Source: Balanoglossus misakiensis (taxonomy: Eukaryota > Hemichordata). From it: DNA of 64,000 bases. The translations under genes and the position numbers were made by a program. Positions 9,201-21,388 of the stretch are shown piece by piece. The notes beneath the pieces were generated by a model that had not been told where the DNA came from, searched no databases, and saw only the letters and a list, made by a program, of their open reading frames with translations. Each line of letters begins with the position of its first letter. The first letter of the stretch is position 1. The stretch covers positions 8,804,001 to 8,868,000 of the forward strand of contig CM082588.2 in the NCBI GenBank assembly GCA_040954595.2, given 5' to 3'.

Positions 9201-11190
9201 TACCACGCCTGCTTAAAGGACACCGACTTAGCACGTTGTCTTTCTAATTCGGCGGGGACTTGAGCTTGGTCCCGCCGAGGTAACCGGGACACGACGCACA
9301 CTAGCTGCCCTTCCTTCCCCTATTCCCCTGCGTTATATACCACGCCTGCTTAAAGGACACCGACTTAGCGCGTTGTCTTTTTAATTCGGCGGGGACTTGA
9401 TCTTGGTCTCGCCGAGGTAACCGGGAGACGTCGCACACTAGCTGCCCTTCCTTCCCCTGTTCCAATGCGTTATATACCGCGCCTTCTTAAGGACACATAC
9501 TTTGCGCATTGTCTCTCTTATTCGGCGGGGACTTGAGCTTGGTCCCGCCGAGGTAACCGGGAGACGTCGCACACTAGCTGCCCTTCCTTCCCCTGTTCCC
9601 ATGCGTTATATATCACGCATGTTTAAAGGACACCGACTTAGCGCGTTGTCTTTCTAATTCGGCGGGGACTTGAGCTTGGTCCCGCCGAGGTAGTGGGGAG
9701 ACGTCGCACACTAGCTGCCCTTCCTTCCCCTGTTCCCATGCGTTATATACCACGCCTGCTTAAAGGACACCGACTTAGCGCGTTGTCTTTCTCATTCGGC
9801 GGGGACTCTAGCTTGGTCCCGCCGAGGTAACAGGGAGACGTCGCACACTAGCTGCACTTCCTTCCCCTGTTCCCATGCGTTATATACCACGCCTGCTTAA
9901 AGGACACCGACTTAGCACGTTGTCTTTCTAATTCGGCGGGGACTTGAGCTTGGTCCCGCCGAGGTAACCGGGACACGACGCACACTAGCTGCCCTTCCTT
10001 CCCCTATTCCCATGCGTTATATACCACGCCTGCTTAAAGGACACCGACTTAACGCGTTGTCTTTCTAATTCGGCGGGGACTTGAGCTTGGTCCCGCCGAG
10101 GTAACCGGGAGACGTCGCACACTAGCTGCCCTTCCTTCCCCTGTTCCCATGCGTTATATATCACGCCTGCTTAAAGGACACCGACTTAGCGCGTTGTCTT
10201 TTTAATTCGGCGGAGAATTGAGCTTGGTCCCGCCGAGGTAGTGGGGAGACGTCGCACACTAGCTGCCCTTCCTTCCCCTGTTCCAATGCGTTATATACCG
10301 CGCCTTCTTAAGGACACAGACTTTGCGCATTGTCTCTCTTATTCGGCGGGGACTTGAGCTTGGTCCCGCCGAGGTAACCGGGAGACGTCGCACACTAGCG
10401 GCCCTTCCTTTTCCTGTTCCCATGCGTTATATACCACACCTGCTTAAAGGACACCGACTTAGCGCGTTGTCTTTCTAATTCGGCGGCGACTTGAGCTTGG
10501 TCCCGCCGAGGTAACAGGGGAGACGTCGCACACTAGCTGCACTTCCTTTCCCTGTTCCCATGCGTTATATACCACGCCTGCTTAAAGGACACCGACTTAG
10601 CACGTTGTCTTTTTAATTCGGCGGGGACTTGAGCTTGGTCCCGCCGAGGTAGCCGGGAGACGTCGCACACTAGCTGCCCTTCCTTCTCTTGTTCCCATGC
10701 GTTATATACCACGCCTGCTTAAAGGACACCGACTTAGCGTGTTGTCTTTCTAATTCTGCGGGGACTTGAGCTTGGTCCCGCCGCGGTAGCAGGGAGACGT
10801 CGCACACTAGCTGCACTTCCTTCCCCTGTTCCCATGCGTTATATACCACGCCTGCTTAAAGGACACCGACTTGGCGCGTTGTCTTTCTAATTCGGCGGGG
10901 ACTTGAGCTTGGTCTCGCCGAGGTAACCGGGAGACGTCGCACACTAGCTGCCTTTCCTTCCCCTGTTCCCGTGCGTTATATACCACGCCTGCTTAAAGGA
11001 CACCGACTTAGCGTGTTGTCTTTCTAATTCTGCGGGGACTTGAGCTTGGTCCCGTCGCGGTAGCAGGGAGACGTCGCACACTAGCTGCACTTCCTTCCCC
11101 TGTTCCCATGCGTTATATACCACGCCTGCTTAAAGGACACCGACTTGGCGCGTTGTCTTTCTAATTCGGCGGGGACTTGAGCTTGGTCCC
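9201..11190 (+). repeat. Block C0, partial early copy of the long C unit
   Basis: This block matches the middle of unit C1 at an offset of 5750 bp. Shared variants are ggggactcta (9801 and 15551), agaattgagc (10214 and 15964), the uninterrupted cgtgttgtct (10738 and 16488) and cccgtgcg (10971 and 16721). The match ends near 11190, where copy C1 continues with gtctcgccgaggtagccggg and taattaggcgg. Confidence 0.8.
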
Positions 11191-13860
11191 GCCGAGGTAG
11201 CAGGGAGACGTCGCACACTAGCTGCCCTTCCTTCTCTTGTTCCCATGCGTTATATACCACGCCTGCTTAAAGGACACCGACTTGGCGCGTTGTCTTTCTA
11301 ATTCGGTGGGGACTTGAGCTTGGTCCCTCCGAGGTAACCGGGAGATGTCGCACACTAGCTGCCCTTCCTTCCCCTGTTCCCATGCGTTATATACCACGCC
11401 TGCTTAAAGGACACCGACTTAGCGCGTTGTCTTTCTAATTCGGCGGGGACTTGAGCTTGGTCCCGCCGAGGTAACAGGGAGACGTCGCACACTAGCTGCA
11501 CTTCCTTCCCCTGTTCCCATGCGTTATATACCACGCCTGCTTAAAGGACACCGACTTAGCACGTTGTCTTTCTAATTCGGCGGGGACTTGCGCTTGGTCC
11601 CGCCTAGGTAACCGGGACACGACGCACACTAGCTGCCCTTCCTTCCCCTATTCCCATGCGTTATATACCACGCCTGCTTAAAGGACTCCGACTTAGCGCC
11701 TTGTCTTTATAATTCTGTGAGGACATGATCTTGGTTCCGCAGAGGCAGCCAGGACACGACGCACACTAGCTGCCCTTCATTCCCCTGTTCCCATGCGTTA
11801 TATATCACGCCTGTTTGAAGGACACCGACTTAGCGCGTTGTCTTTCTAATTCGGCGAGGACTTGAGCTTGGTCCCGCCGAGGTAACCGGGACACGACGCA
11901 CACTAGCTGCCCTTCCTTCCCCTATTCCCATGCGTTATATACCACGCCTGCTTAAAGGACACCGACTTAGCGCGTTGTCTTTCTAATTCGTCGGGGACTT
12001 GAGCTTGGTCCCGCCGAGGTAACCGGGAGACGTCGCACACTAGCTGCCCTTCCTTCCCCTGTTCCCATGCGTTATATATCACGCCTGTTTAAAGGACACC
12101 GACTTAGCGCGTTGTCTTTCTAATTCGGCGGGGACTTGAGCTTGGTCCCGCCGAGGTAACAGGGGAGACGTCGCACACTAGCTGTACTTCCTTCCCCTGT
12201 TCCAATGCGTTATATACCGCGCCTTCTTAAGGACACAGACTTTGCGCATTGTCTCTCTTATTCGGCGGGGACTTGAGCTTGGTCCCGCCGAGGTAACCGG
12301 GAGACGTCGCACACTAGCTGCCCTTCCTTTTCCTGTTCCCATACGTTATATACCACGCCTGCTTAAAGGACACCGACTTAGCACGTTGTCTTTTTAATTC
12401 GGCGGGGACTTGAGCTTGGTCCCGACGAGGTAGCGGGGAGACGTCGCACACTAGCTGCCCTTCCTTCTCTTGTTCCCATGCGTTATATACCACGCCTGCT
12501 TAAAGGACACCGACTTAGCGCGTTGTCTTTTTAATTCGGCGGAGAATTGAGCTTGGTCCCGTCGAGGTAGCGGGGAGATGTCGTACACTAGCTGCCCTTC
12601 CTTCCCCTGTTCCAATGCATTATATACCACGCCTGCTTAAAGGACACCGACTTAGCGCCTTGTCTTTATAATTCTGTGGGGACTTGAGCTTGGTTCCGCA
12701 GAGGCAGCCAGGACACGACGCACACTAGCTGCCCTTCATTCCCCTGTTCAAATGCGTTATATATCACGCCTGTTTGAAGGACACCGACTTAGCGCGTTGT
12801 CTTTCTAATTCGGCGGGGACTTGAGCTTGGTCCCGCCGAGGTTGTGGGGAGACGTCGCACACTAGCTGCCCTTCCTTCCCCTGTTCCCATGCGTTATATA
12901 CCACGCCTGCTTAAAGGACACCGACTTAGCGCGTTGTCTTTCTAATTCGGCGAGGACTTGAGCTTGGTCCCGCCGAGGTAACCGGGACACGACGCACACT
13001 AGCTGCCCTTCCTTCCCCTATTCCCATGCGTTATATACCACGCCTGCTTAAAGGACACCGACTTAGCGCGTTGTCTTTCTAATTCGTCGGGGACTTGAGC
13101 TTGTTCCCGCCGAGGTAACCGGGAGACGTCGCACACTAGCTGCCCTTCCTTCCCCTGTTCCCATGCGTTATATATCACGCCTGTTTAAAGGACACCGACT
13201 TAGCGCGTTGTCTTTCTAATTCGGCGGGGACTTGAGCTTGGTCCCGCCGAGGTAACAGGGAGACGTCGCACACTAGCTGCCCTTCCTTCCCCTGTTCCCA
13301 TGCGTTATATATCACGCCTGTTTAAAGGACACCGACTTAGCGCGTTGTCTTTCTAATTCGGCGGGGACTTGAGCTTGGTCCCGCCGAGGTAGTGGGGAGA
13401 CGTCGCACACTAGCTGCCCTTCCTTCCCCTGTTCCAATGCGTTATATACCGCGCCTTCTTAAGGACACAGACTTTGCGCATTGTCTCTCTTATTCGGCAG
13501 GGACTTGAGCTTGGTCCCGCCGAGGTAGCCGGGAGACGTAGCACACTAGCTGCCCTTCCTTCTCTTGTTCCCATGCGTTATATACCACGCCTGCTTAAAG
13601 GACACCGACTTAGCGCGTTGTCTTTTTAATTCGGCGGAGAATTGAGCTTGGTCCCGTCGAGGTAGCGGGGAGATGTCGTACACTAGCTGCCCTTCCTTCC
13701 CCTGTTCCAATGCATTATATACCACGCCTGCTTAAAGGACACCGACTTAGCACGTTGTCTTTCTAATTCGGCGGGGACTTGAGCTTGGTCCCGCCGAGGT
13801 AACCGGGACACGACGCACACTAGCTGCCCTTCCTTCCCCTATTCCCCTGCGTTATATACC
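11022..13860 (+). repeat. Block B, copy 2
   Basis: This is the second copy of block B. It includes one added monomer near 11690-11850 carrying the ctgtgagg/gttccgcagagg variant and two cttcattcccctg variants (about 11777 and 12735) that copy 1 lacks. It passes directly into unit C1. Confidence 0.75.
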
Positions 13861-15550
13861 ATGCCTGCTTAAAGGACACCGACTTAGCGCGTTGTCTTTC
13901 TAATTCGGCGGGGACTTGAGCTTGGTCCCGCCGAGGTAACCGGGAGACGTCGCACACTAGCTGCCCTTCCTTCCCCTGTTCCCATGCGTTATATATCACG
14001 CCTGCTTAAAGGACACCGACTTAGCGCGTTGTCTTTTTAATTCGGCGGGGACTTGATCTTGGTCTCGCCGAGGTAACCGGGAGACGTCGCACACTAGCTG
14101 CCCTTCCTTCCCCTGTTCCAATGCGTTATATACCGCGCCTTCTTAAGGACACATACTTTGCGCATTGTCTCTCTTATTCGGCGGGGACTTGAGCTTGGTC
14201 CCGCCGAGGTAACCGGGAGACGTCGCACACTAGCTGCCCTTCCTTCCCCTGTTCCCATGCGTTATATATCACGCCTGTTTAAAGGACACCGACTTAGCGC
14301 GTTGTCTTTCTAATTCGGCGGGGACTTGAGCTTGGTCCCGCCGAGGTAGTGGGGAGACGTCGCACACTAGCTGCCCTTCCTTCCCCTGTTCCCATGCGTT
14401 ATATACCACGCCTGCTTAAAGGACACCGACTTAGCGCGTTGTCTTTCTCATTCGGCGGGGACTTGAGCTTGGTCCCGCCGAGGTAGTGGGGAGACGTCGC
14501 ACACTAGCTGCCCTTCCTTCCCCTGTTCCAATGCGTTATATACCGCGCCTTCTTAAGGACACAGACTTTGCGCATTGTCTCTCTTATTCGGCAGGGACTT
14601 GAGCTTGGTCCCGCCGAGGTAGCCGGGAGACGTAGCACACTAGCTGCCCTTCCTTCTCTTGTTCCCATGCGTTATATACCACGCCTGCTTAAAGGACACC
14701 GACTTAGCGCGTTGTCTTTTTAATTCGGCGGAGAATTGAGCTTGGTCCCGTCGAGGTAGCGGGGAGATGTCGTACACTAGCTGCCCTTCCTTCCCCTGTT
14801 CCAATGCATTATATACCACGCCTGCTTAAAGGACACCGACTTAGCACGTTGTCTTTCTAATTCGGCGGGGACTTGAGCTTGGTCCCGCCGAGGTAACCGG
14901 GACACGACGCACACTAGCTGCCCTTCCTTCCCCTATTCCCCTGCGTTATATACCACGCCTGCTTAAAGGACACCGACTTAGCGCGTTGTCTTTCTAATTC
15001 GGCGGGGACTTGAGCTTGGTCCCGCCGAGGTAACCGGGAGACGTCGCACACTAGCTGCCCTTCCTTCCCCTGTTCCCATGCGTTATATATCACGCCTGCT
15101 TAAAGGACACCGACTTAGCGCGTTGTCTTTTTAATTCGGCGGGGACTTGATCTTGGTCTCGCCGAGGTAACCGGGAGACGTCGCACACTAGCTGCCCTTC
15201 TTTCCCCTGTTCCAATGCGTTATATACCGCGCCTTCTTAAGGACACATACTTTGCGCATTGTCTCTCTTATTCGGCGGGGACTTGAGCTTGGTCCCGCCG
15301 AGGTAACCGGGAGACGTCGCACACTAGCTGCCCTTCCTTCCCCTGTTCCCATGCGTTATATATCACGCCTGTTTAAAGGACACCGACTTAGCGCGTTGTC
15401 TTTCTAATTCGGCGGGGACTTGAGCTTGGTCCCGCCGAGGTAGTGGGGAGACGTCGCACACTAGCTGCCCTTCCTTCCCCTGTTCCCATGCGTTATATAC
15501 CACGCCTGCTTAAAGGACACCGACTTAGCGCGTTGTCTTTCTCATTCGGC
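13537..15550 (+). repeat. 8-monomer (1094 bp) tandem block, two copies
   Basis: The variant gagacgtagcacac has its cgta at 13537 and 14631, exactly 1094 bp apart, with the same run of monomer types between. The second copy is followed by the ggggactcta monomer that closes the run. Confidence 0.85.
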
Positions 15551-18500
15551 GGGGACTCTAGCTTGGTCCCGCCGAGGTAACAGGGAGACGTCGCACACTA
15601 GCTGCACTTCCTTCCCCTGTTCCCATGCGTTATATACCACGCCTGCTTAAAGGACACCGACTTAGCACGTTGTCTTTCTAATTCGGCGGGGACTTGAGCT
15701 TGGTCCCGCCGAGGTAACCGGGACACGACGCACACTAGCTGCCCTTCCTTCCCCTATTCCCATGCGTTATATACCACGCCTGCTTAAAGGACACCGACTT
15801 AACGCGTTGTCTTTCTAATTCGGCGGGGACTTGAGCTTGGTCCCGCCGAGGTAACCGGGAGACGTCGCACACTAGCTGCCCTTCCTTCCCCTGTTCCCAT
15901 GCGTTATATATCACGCCTGCTTAAAGGACACCGACTTAGCGCGTTGTCTTTTTAATTCGGCGGAGAATTGAGCTTGGTCCCGCCGAGGTAGTGGGGAGAC
16001 GTCGCACACTAGCTGCCCTTCCTTCCCCTGTTCCAATGCGTTATATACCGCGCCTTCTTAAGGACACAGACTTTGCGCATTGTCTCTCTTATTCGGCGGG
16101 GACTTGAGCTTGGTCCCGCCGAGGTAACCGGGAGACGTCGCACACTAGCTGCCCTTCCTTTTCCTGTTCCCATGCGTTATATACCACACCTGCTTAAAGG
16201 ACACCGACTTAGCGCGATGTCTTTCTAATTCGGCGGGGACTTGAGCTTGGTCCCGCCGAGGTAACAGGGGAGACGTCGCACACTAGCTGCACTTCCTTTC
16301 CCTGTTCCCATGCGTTATATACCACGCCTGCTTAAAGGACACCGACTTAGCACGTTGTCTTTTTAATTCGGCGGGGACTTGAGCTTGGTCCCGCCGAGGT
16401 AGCCGGGAGACGTCGCACACTAGCTGCCCTTCCTTCTCTTGTTCCCATGCGTTATATACCACGCCTGCTTAAAGGACACCGACTTAGCGTGTTGTCTTTC
16501 TAATTCTGCGGGGACTTGAGCTTGGTCCCGCCGCGGTAGCAGGGAGACGTCGCACACTAGCTGCACTTCCTTCCCCTGTTCCCATGCGTTATATACCACG
16601 CCTGCTTAAAGGACACCGACTTGGCGCGTTGTCTTTCTAATTCGGCGGGGACTTGAGCTTGGTCTCGCCGAGGTAACCGGGAGACGTCGCACACTAGCTG
16701 CCTTTCCTTCCCCTGTTCCCGTGCGTTATATACCACGCCTGCTTAAAGGACACCGACTTAGCGTGTTGTCTTTCTAATTCTGCGGGGACTTGAGCTTGGT
16801 CCCGTCGCGGTAGCAGGGAGACGTCGCACACTAGCTGCACTTCCTTCCCCTGTTCCCATGCGTTATATACCACGCCTGCTTAAAGGACACCGACTTGGCG
16901 CGTTGTCTTTCTAATTCGGCGGGGACTTGAGCTTGGTCTCGCCGAGGTAGCCGGGAGACGTCGCACACTAGCTGCCCTTCCTTCTCTTGTTCCCATGCGT
17001 TATATACCACGCCTGCTTAAAGGACACCGACTTGGCGCGTTGTCTTTCTAATTAGGCGGGGACTTGATCTTGGTCTCGCCGAGGTAACCGGGAGACGTCG
17101 CACACTAGCTGCCCTTCCTTCCCCTGTTCCAATGCGTTATATACCGCGCCTTCTTAAGGACACAGACTTTGCGCATTGTCTCTCTTATTCGGCGGGGACT
17201 TGAGCTTGGTCCCGCCGAGGTAACCGGGAGACGTCGCACACTAGCTGCCCTTCCTTTTCCTGTTCCCATGCGTTATATACCACACCTGCTTAAAGGACAC
17301 CGACTTAGCGCGTTGTCTTTTTAATTCGGCGGAGAATTGAGCTTGGTCCCGCCGAGGTAGTGGGGAGACGTCGCACACTAGCTGCCCTTCCTTCCCCTGT
17401 TCCAATGCGTTATATACCGCGCCTTCTTAAGGACACAGACTTTGCGCATTGTCTCTCTTATTCGGCGGGGACTTCAGCTTGGTCCTGCCGAGGTAACCGG
17501 GAGACGTCGCACACTAGCTGCCCTTCCTTTTCCTGTTCCCATGCGTTATATACCACACCTGCTTAAAGGACACCGACTTAGCGCGATGTCTTTCTAATTC
17601 GGCGGGGACTTGAGCTTGGTCCCGCCGAGATAACAGGGGAGACGTCGCACACTAGCTGCACTTCCTTCCCCTGTTCCCATGCGTTATATACCACGCCTGC
17701 TTAAAGGACACCGACTTAGCACGTTGTCTTTTTAATTCGGCGGGGACTTGAGCTTGGTCCCGCCGAGGTAGCCGGGAGACGTCGCACACTAGCTGCCGTT
17801 CCTTCTCTTGTTCCCATGCGTTATAAACCACGCCTTCTTAAAGGACACCGACTTAGCGCGTTGTCTTTCTAATTCGGCGGGGACTTGAGCTTGGTCCCGA
17901 CGAGGTAACAGGGAGACGTCGCACACTAGCTGCACTTCCTTCCCCTGTTCCCATGCGTTATATACCACGCCTGCTTAAAGGACACCGACTTAGCACGTTG
18001 TCTTTCTAATTCGGCGGGGACTTGAGCTTGGTCCCGCCGAGGTAACCGGGACACGACGCACACTAGCTGCCCTTCCTTCCCCTATTCCCATGCGTTATAT
18101 ACCACGCCTGCTTAAAGGACACCGACTTAGCGCGTTGTCTTTCTAATTCGGCGGGGACTTGAGCTTGGTCCCGCCGAGGTAACCGGGAGACGTCGCACAC
18201 TGGCTGCCCTTCCTTCCCCTGTTCCCATGCGTTATATATCACGCCTGTTTAAAGGACACCGACTTAGCGCGTTGTCTTTCTAATTCGGCGGGGACTTGAG
18301 CTTGGTCCCGCCGAGGTAACAGGGGAGACGTCGCACACTAGCTGCACTTCCTTCCCCTGTTCCAATGCGTTATATACCGCGCCTTCTTAAGGACACAGAC
18401 TTTGCGCATTGTCTCTCTTATTCGGCGGGGACTTGAGCTTGGTCCCGCCGAGGTAACCGGGAGACGTCGCACACTAGCTGCCCTTCCTTTTCCTGTTCCC

Positions 18501-21388
18501 ATACGTTATATACCACGCCTGCTTAAAGGACACCGACTTAGCGCGTTGTCTTTTTAATTCGGCGGAGAATTGAGCTTGGTCCCGCCGAGGTAGTGGGGAG
18601 ACGTCGCACACTAGCTGCCCTTCCTTCCCCTGTTCCAATGCGTTATATACCGCGCCTTCTTAAGGACACAGACTTTGCGCATTGTCTCTCTTATTCGGCG
18701 GGAACTTGAGCTTGGTCCTGCCGAGGTAACCGGGAGACGTCGCACACTAGCTGCCCTTCCTTTTCCTGTTCCCATGCGTTATATACCACACCTGCTTAAA
18801 GGACACCGACTTAGCGCGATGTCTTTCTAATTCGGCGGGGACTTGAGCTTGGTCCCGCCGAGATAACAGGGGAGACGTCGCACACTAGCTGCACTTCCTT
18901 CCCCTGTTCCCATGCGTTATATACCACGCCTGCTTAAAGGACACCGACTTAGCACGTTGTCTTTTTAATTCGGCGGGGACTTGAGCTTGGTCCCGCCGAG
19001 GTAGCCGGGAGACGTCGCACACTAGCTGCCGTTCCTTCTCTTGTTCCCATGCGTTATATACCACGCCTGCTTAAAGGACACCGACTTAGCGCGTTGTCTT
19101 TCTAATTCGGCGGGGACTTGAGCTTGGTCCCGACGAGGTAACAGGGAGACGTCGCACACTAGCTGCACTTCCTTCCCCTGTTCCCATGCGTTATATACCA
19201 CGCCTGCTTAAAGGACACCGACTTAGCACGTTGTCTTTCTAATTCGGCGGGGACTTGAGCTTGGTCCCGCCGAGGTAACCGGGACACGACGCACACTAGC
19301 TGCCCTTCCTTCCCCTATTCCCATGCGTTATATACCACGCCTGCTTAAAGGACACCGACTTAGCGCGTTGTCTTTCTAATTCGGCGGGGACTTGAGCTTG
19401 GTCCCGCCGAGGTAACCGGGAGACGTCGCACACTGGCTGCCCTTCCTTCCCCTGTTCCCATGCGTTATATATCACGCCTGTTTAAAGGACACCAACTTAG
19501 CGCGTTGTCTTTCTAATTCGGCGGGGACTTGAGCTTGGTCCCGCCGAGGTAGTGGGGAGAAGTCGCACACTATCTGCCCTTCCTTCCCCTGTTCCAATGC
19601 GTTATAAACCGCGCCTTCTTAAGGACACAGACTTTGCGCATTGTCTCTCTTATTCGGCGGGGACTTGAGCTTGGTCCCGCCGAGGTAACCGGGAGACGTC
19701 GCACACTAGCTGCCCTTCCTTTTCCTGTTCCCATGCGTTATATACCACACCTGCTTAAAGGACACCGACTTAGCACGTTGTCTTTCTAATTCGGCGGGGA
19801 CTTGAGCTTGGTCCCGCCGAGGTAACCGGGAGATGTCGCACACTAGCTGCCCTTCCTTCCCCTGTTCCAATGCATTATATACCACGCCTGCTTAAAGGAC
19901 ACCAACTTAGCGCCTTGTCTTTATAATTCTGTGAGGACTTGAGCTTGGTTCCGCAGAGGCAGCCAGGACACGACGCACACTAGCTGCCCTTCCTTCCCCT
20001 GTTCCCATGCGTTATATATCACGCCTGTTTAAAGGACACCGACTTATCGCGTTGTCTTTCTAATTTGGCGGGGACTTGAGCTTGGTCCCGCCGAGGTAGT
20101 GGGGAGACGTCGCACACTAGCTGCCCTTCCTTCCCCTATTCCCATGCGTTATATACCACGCCTGCTTAAAGGAAACCGACTTAGCGCGTTGTCTTTCTAT
20201 TTCGGCGGGGACTTGAGCTTGGTCCCGCCGAAGCAGTGGGGAGACGTCGCACACTAGCTGCCCTTCCTTCCCCTGTTCCAATGCGTTATATACCGCGCCT
20301 TCTTAAGGACACAGACTTTGCGCATTGTCTTTCTAATTCGGCGGGGACTTGAGCTTGGTCCCGCCGAGGTAACCGGGAGATGTCGCACACTAGCTGCCCT
20401 TCCTTCCCCTGTTCCAATGCATTATATACCACGCCTGCTTAAAGGACACCAACTTAGCGCCTTGTCATTATAATTCTGTGGGGACTTGAGCTTGGTTCCG
20501 CAGAGGCAGCCAGGACACGACGCACACTAGCTGCCCTTCCTTCCCCTATTCCCATGCGTTATATACCACGCCTGCTTAAAGGACACCGACTTAGCGCGTT
20601 GTCTTTCTAATTCGTCGGGGACTTGAGCTTGGTCCCGCCGAGGTAACCGGGAGACGTCGCACACTAGCTGCCCTTCCTTCCCCTGTTCCCATGCGTTATA
20701 TATCACGCCTGTTTAAAGGACACCGACTTAGCGCGTTGTCTTTCTAATTCGGCGGGGACTTGAGCTTGGTCCCGCCGAGGTAACAGGGAGACGTCGCACA
20801 CTAGCTGCCCTTCCTTCCCCTGTTCCCATGCGTTATATATCACGCCTGTTTAAAGGACACCGACTTAGCGCGTTGTCTTTCTAATTCGGCGGGGACTTGA
20901 GCTTGGTCCCGCCGAGGTAGTGGGGAGACGTCGCACACTAGCTGCCCTTCCTTCCCCTGTTCCAATGCGTTATATACCGCGCCTTCTTAAGGACACAGAC
21001 TTTGCGCATTGTCTCTCTTATTCGGCAGGGACTTGAGCTTGGTCCCGCCGAGGTAGCCGGGAGACGTAGCACACTAGCTGCCCTTCCTTCTCTTGTTCCC
21101 ATGCGTTATATACCACGCCTGCTTAAAGGACACCGACTTAGCGCGTTGTCTTTTTAATTCGGCGGAGAATTGAGCTTGGTCCCGTCGAGGTAGCGGGGAG
21201 ATGTCGTACACTAGCTGCCCTTCCTTCCCCTGTTCCAATGCATTATATACCACGCCTGCTTAAAGGACACCGACTTAGCACGTTGTCTTTCTAATTCGGC
21301 GGGGACTTGAGCTTGGTCCCGCCGAGGTAACCGGGACACGACGCACACTAGCTGCCCTTCCTTCCCCTATTCCCCTGCGTTATATACC
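13861..21388 (+). repeat. Long higher-order unit C1 (7528 bp, 55 monomers)
   Basis: The unit starts at the diagnostic ataccatgcc variant, which recurs only at the starts of C2, C3 and C4 (13861, 21389, 30285, 35486). C1 aligns with C2 at an offset of 8622 bp through its middle (ggggactcta at 15551 and 24173). It lacks one 8-monomer block and a further two monomers around 20140 that C2 has (aagcagtg at 20231 and 29127, offset 8896). A spurious 68-codon open frame at 17360-17566 recurs identically in all four units, which shows how closely the copies agree. Confidence 0.88.
17310..19540 (+). repeat. 9-monomer (1233 bp) internal duplication in C1
   Basis: Variants repeat at 1233 bp: agaattgagc (17333 and 18566), gagataacagg (17627 and 18860) and cactggctgc (tgg at 18201 and 19434). 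The copies part near 18310/19540, where one has aacaggggag and the other gtggggagaag. The same duplication is present in C2 and C4, so it predates amplification of the long unit. Confidence 0.83.
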
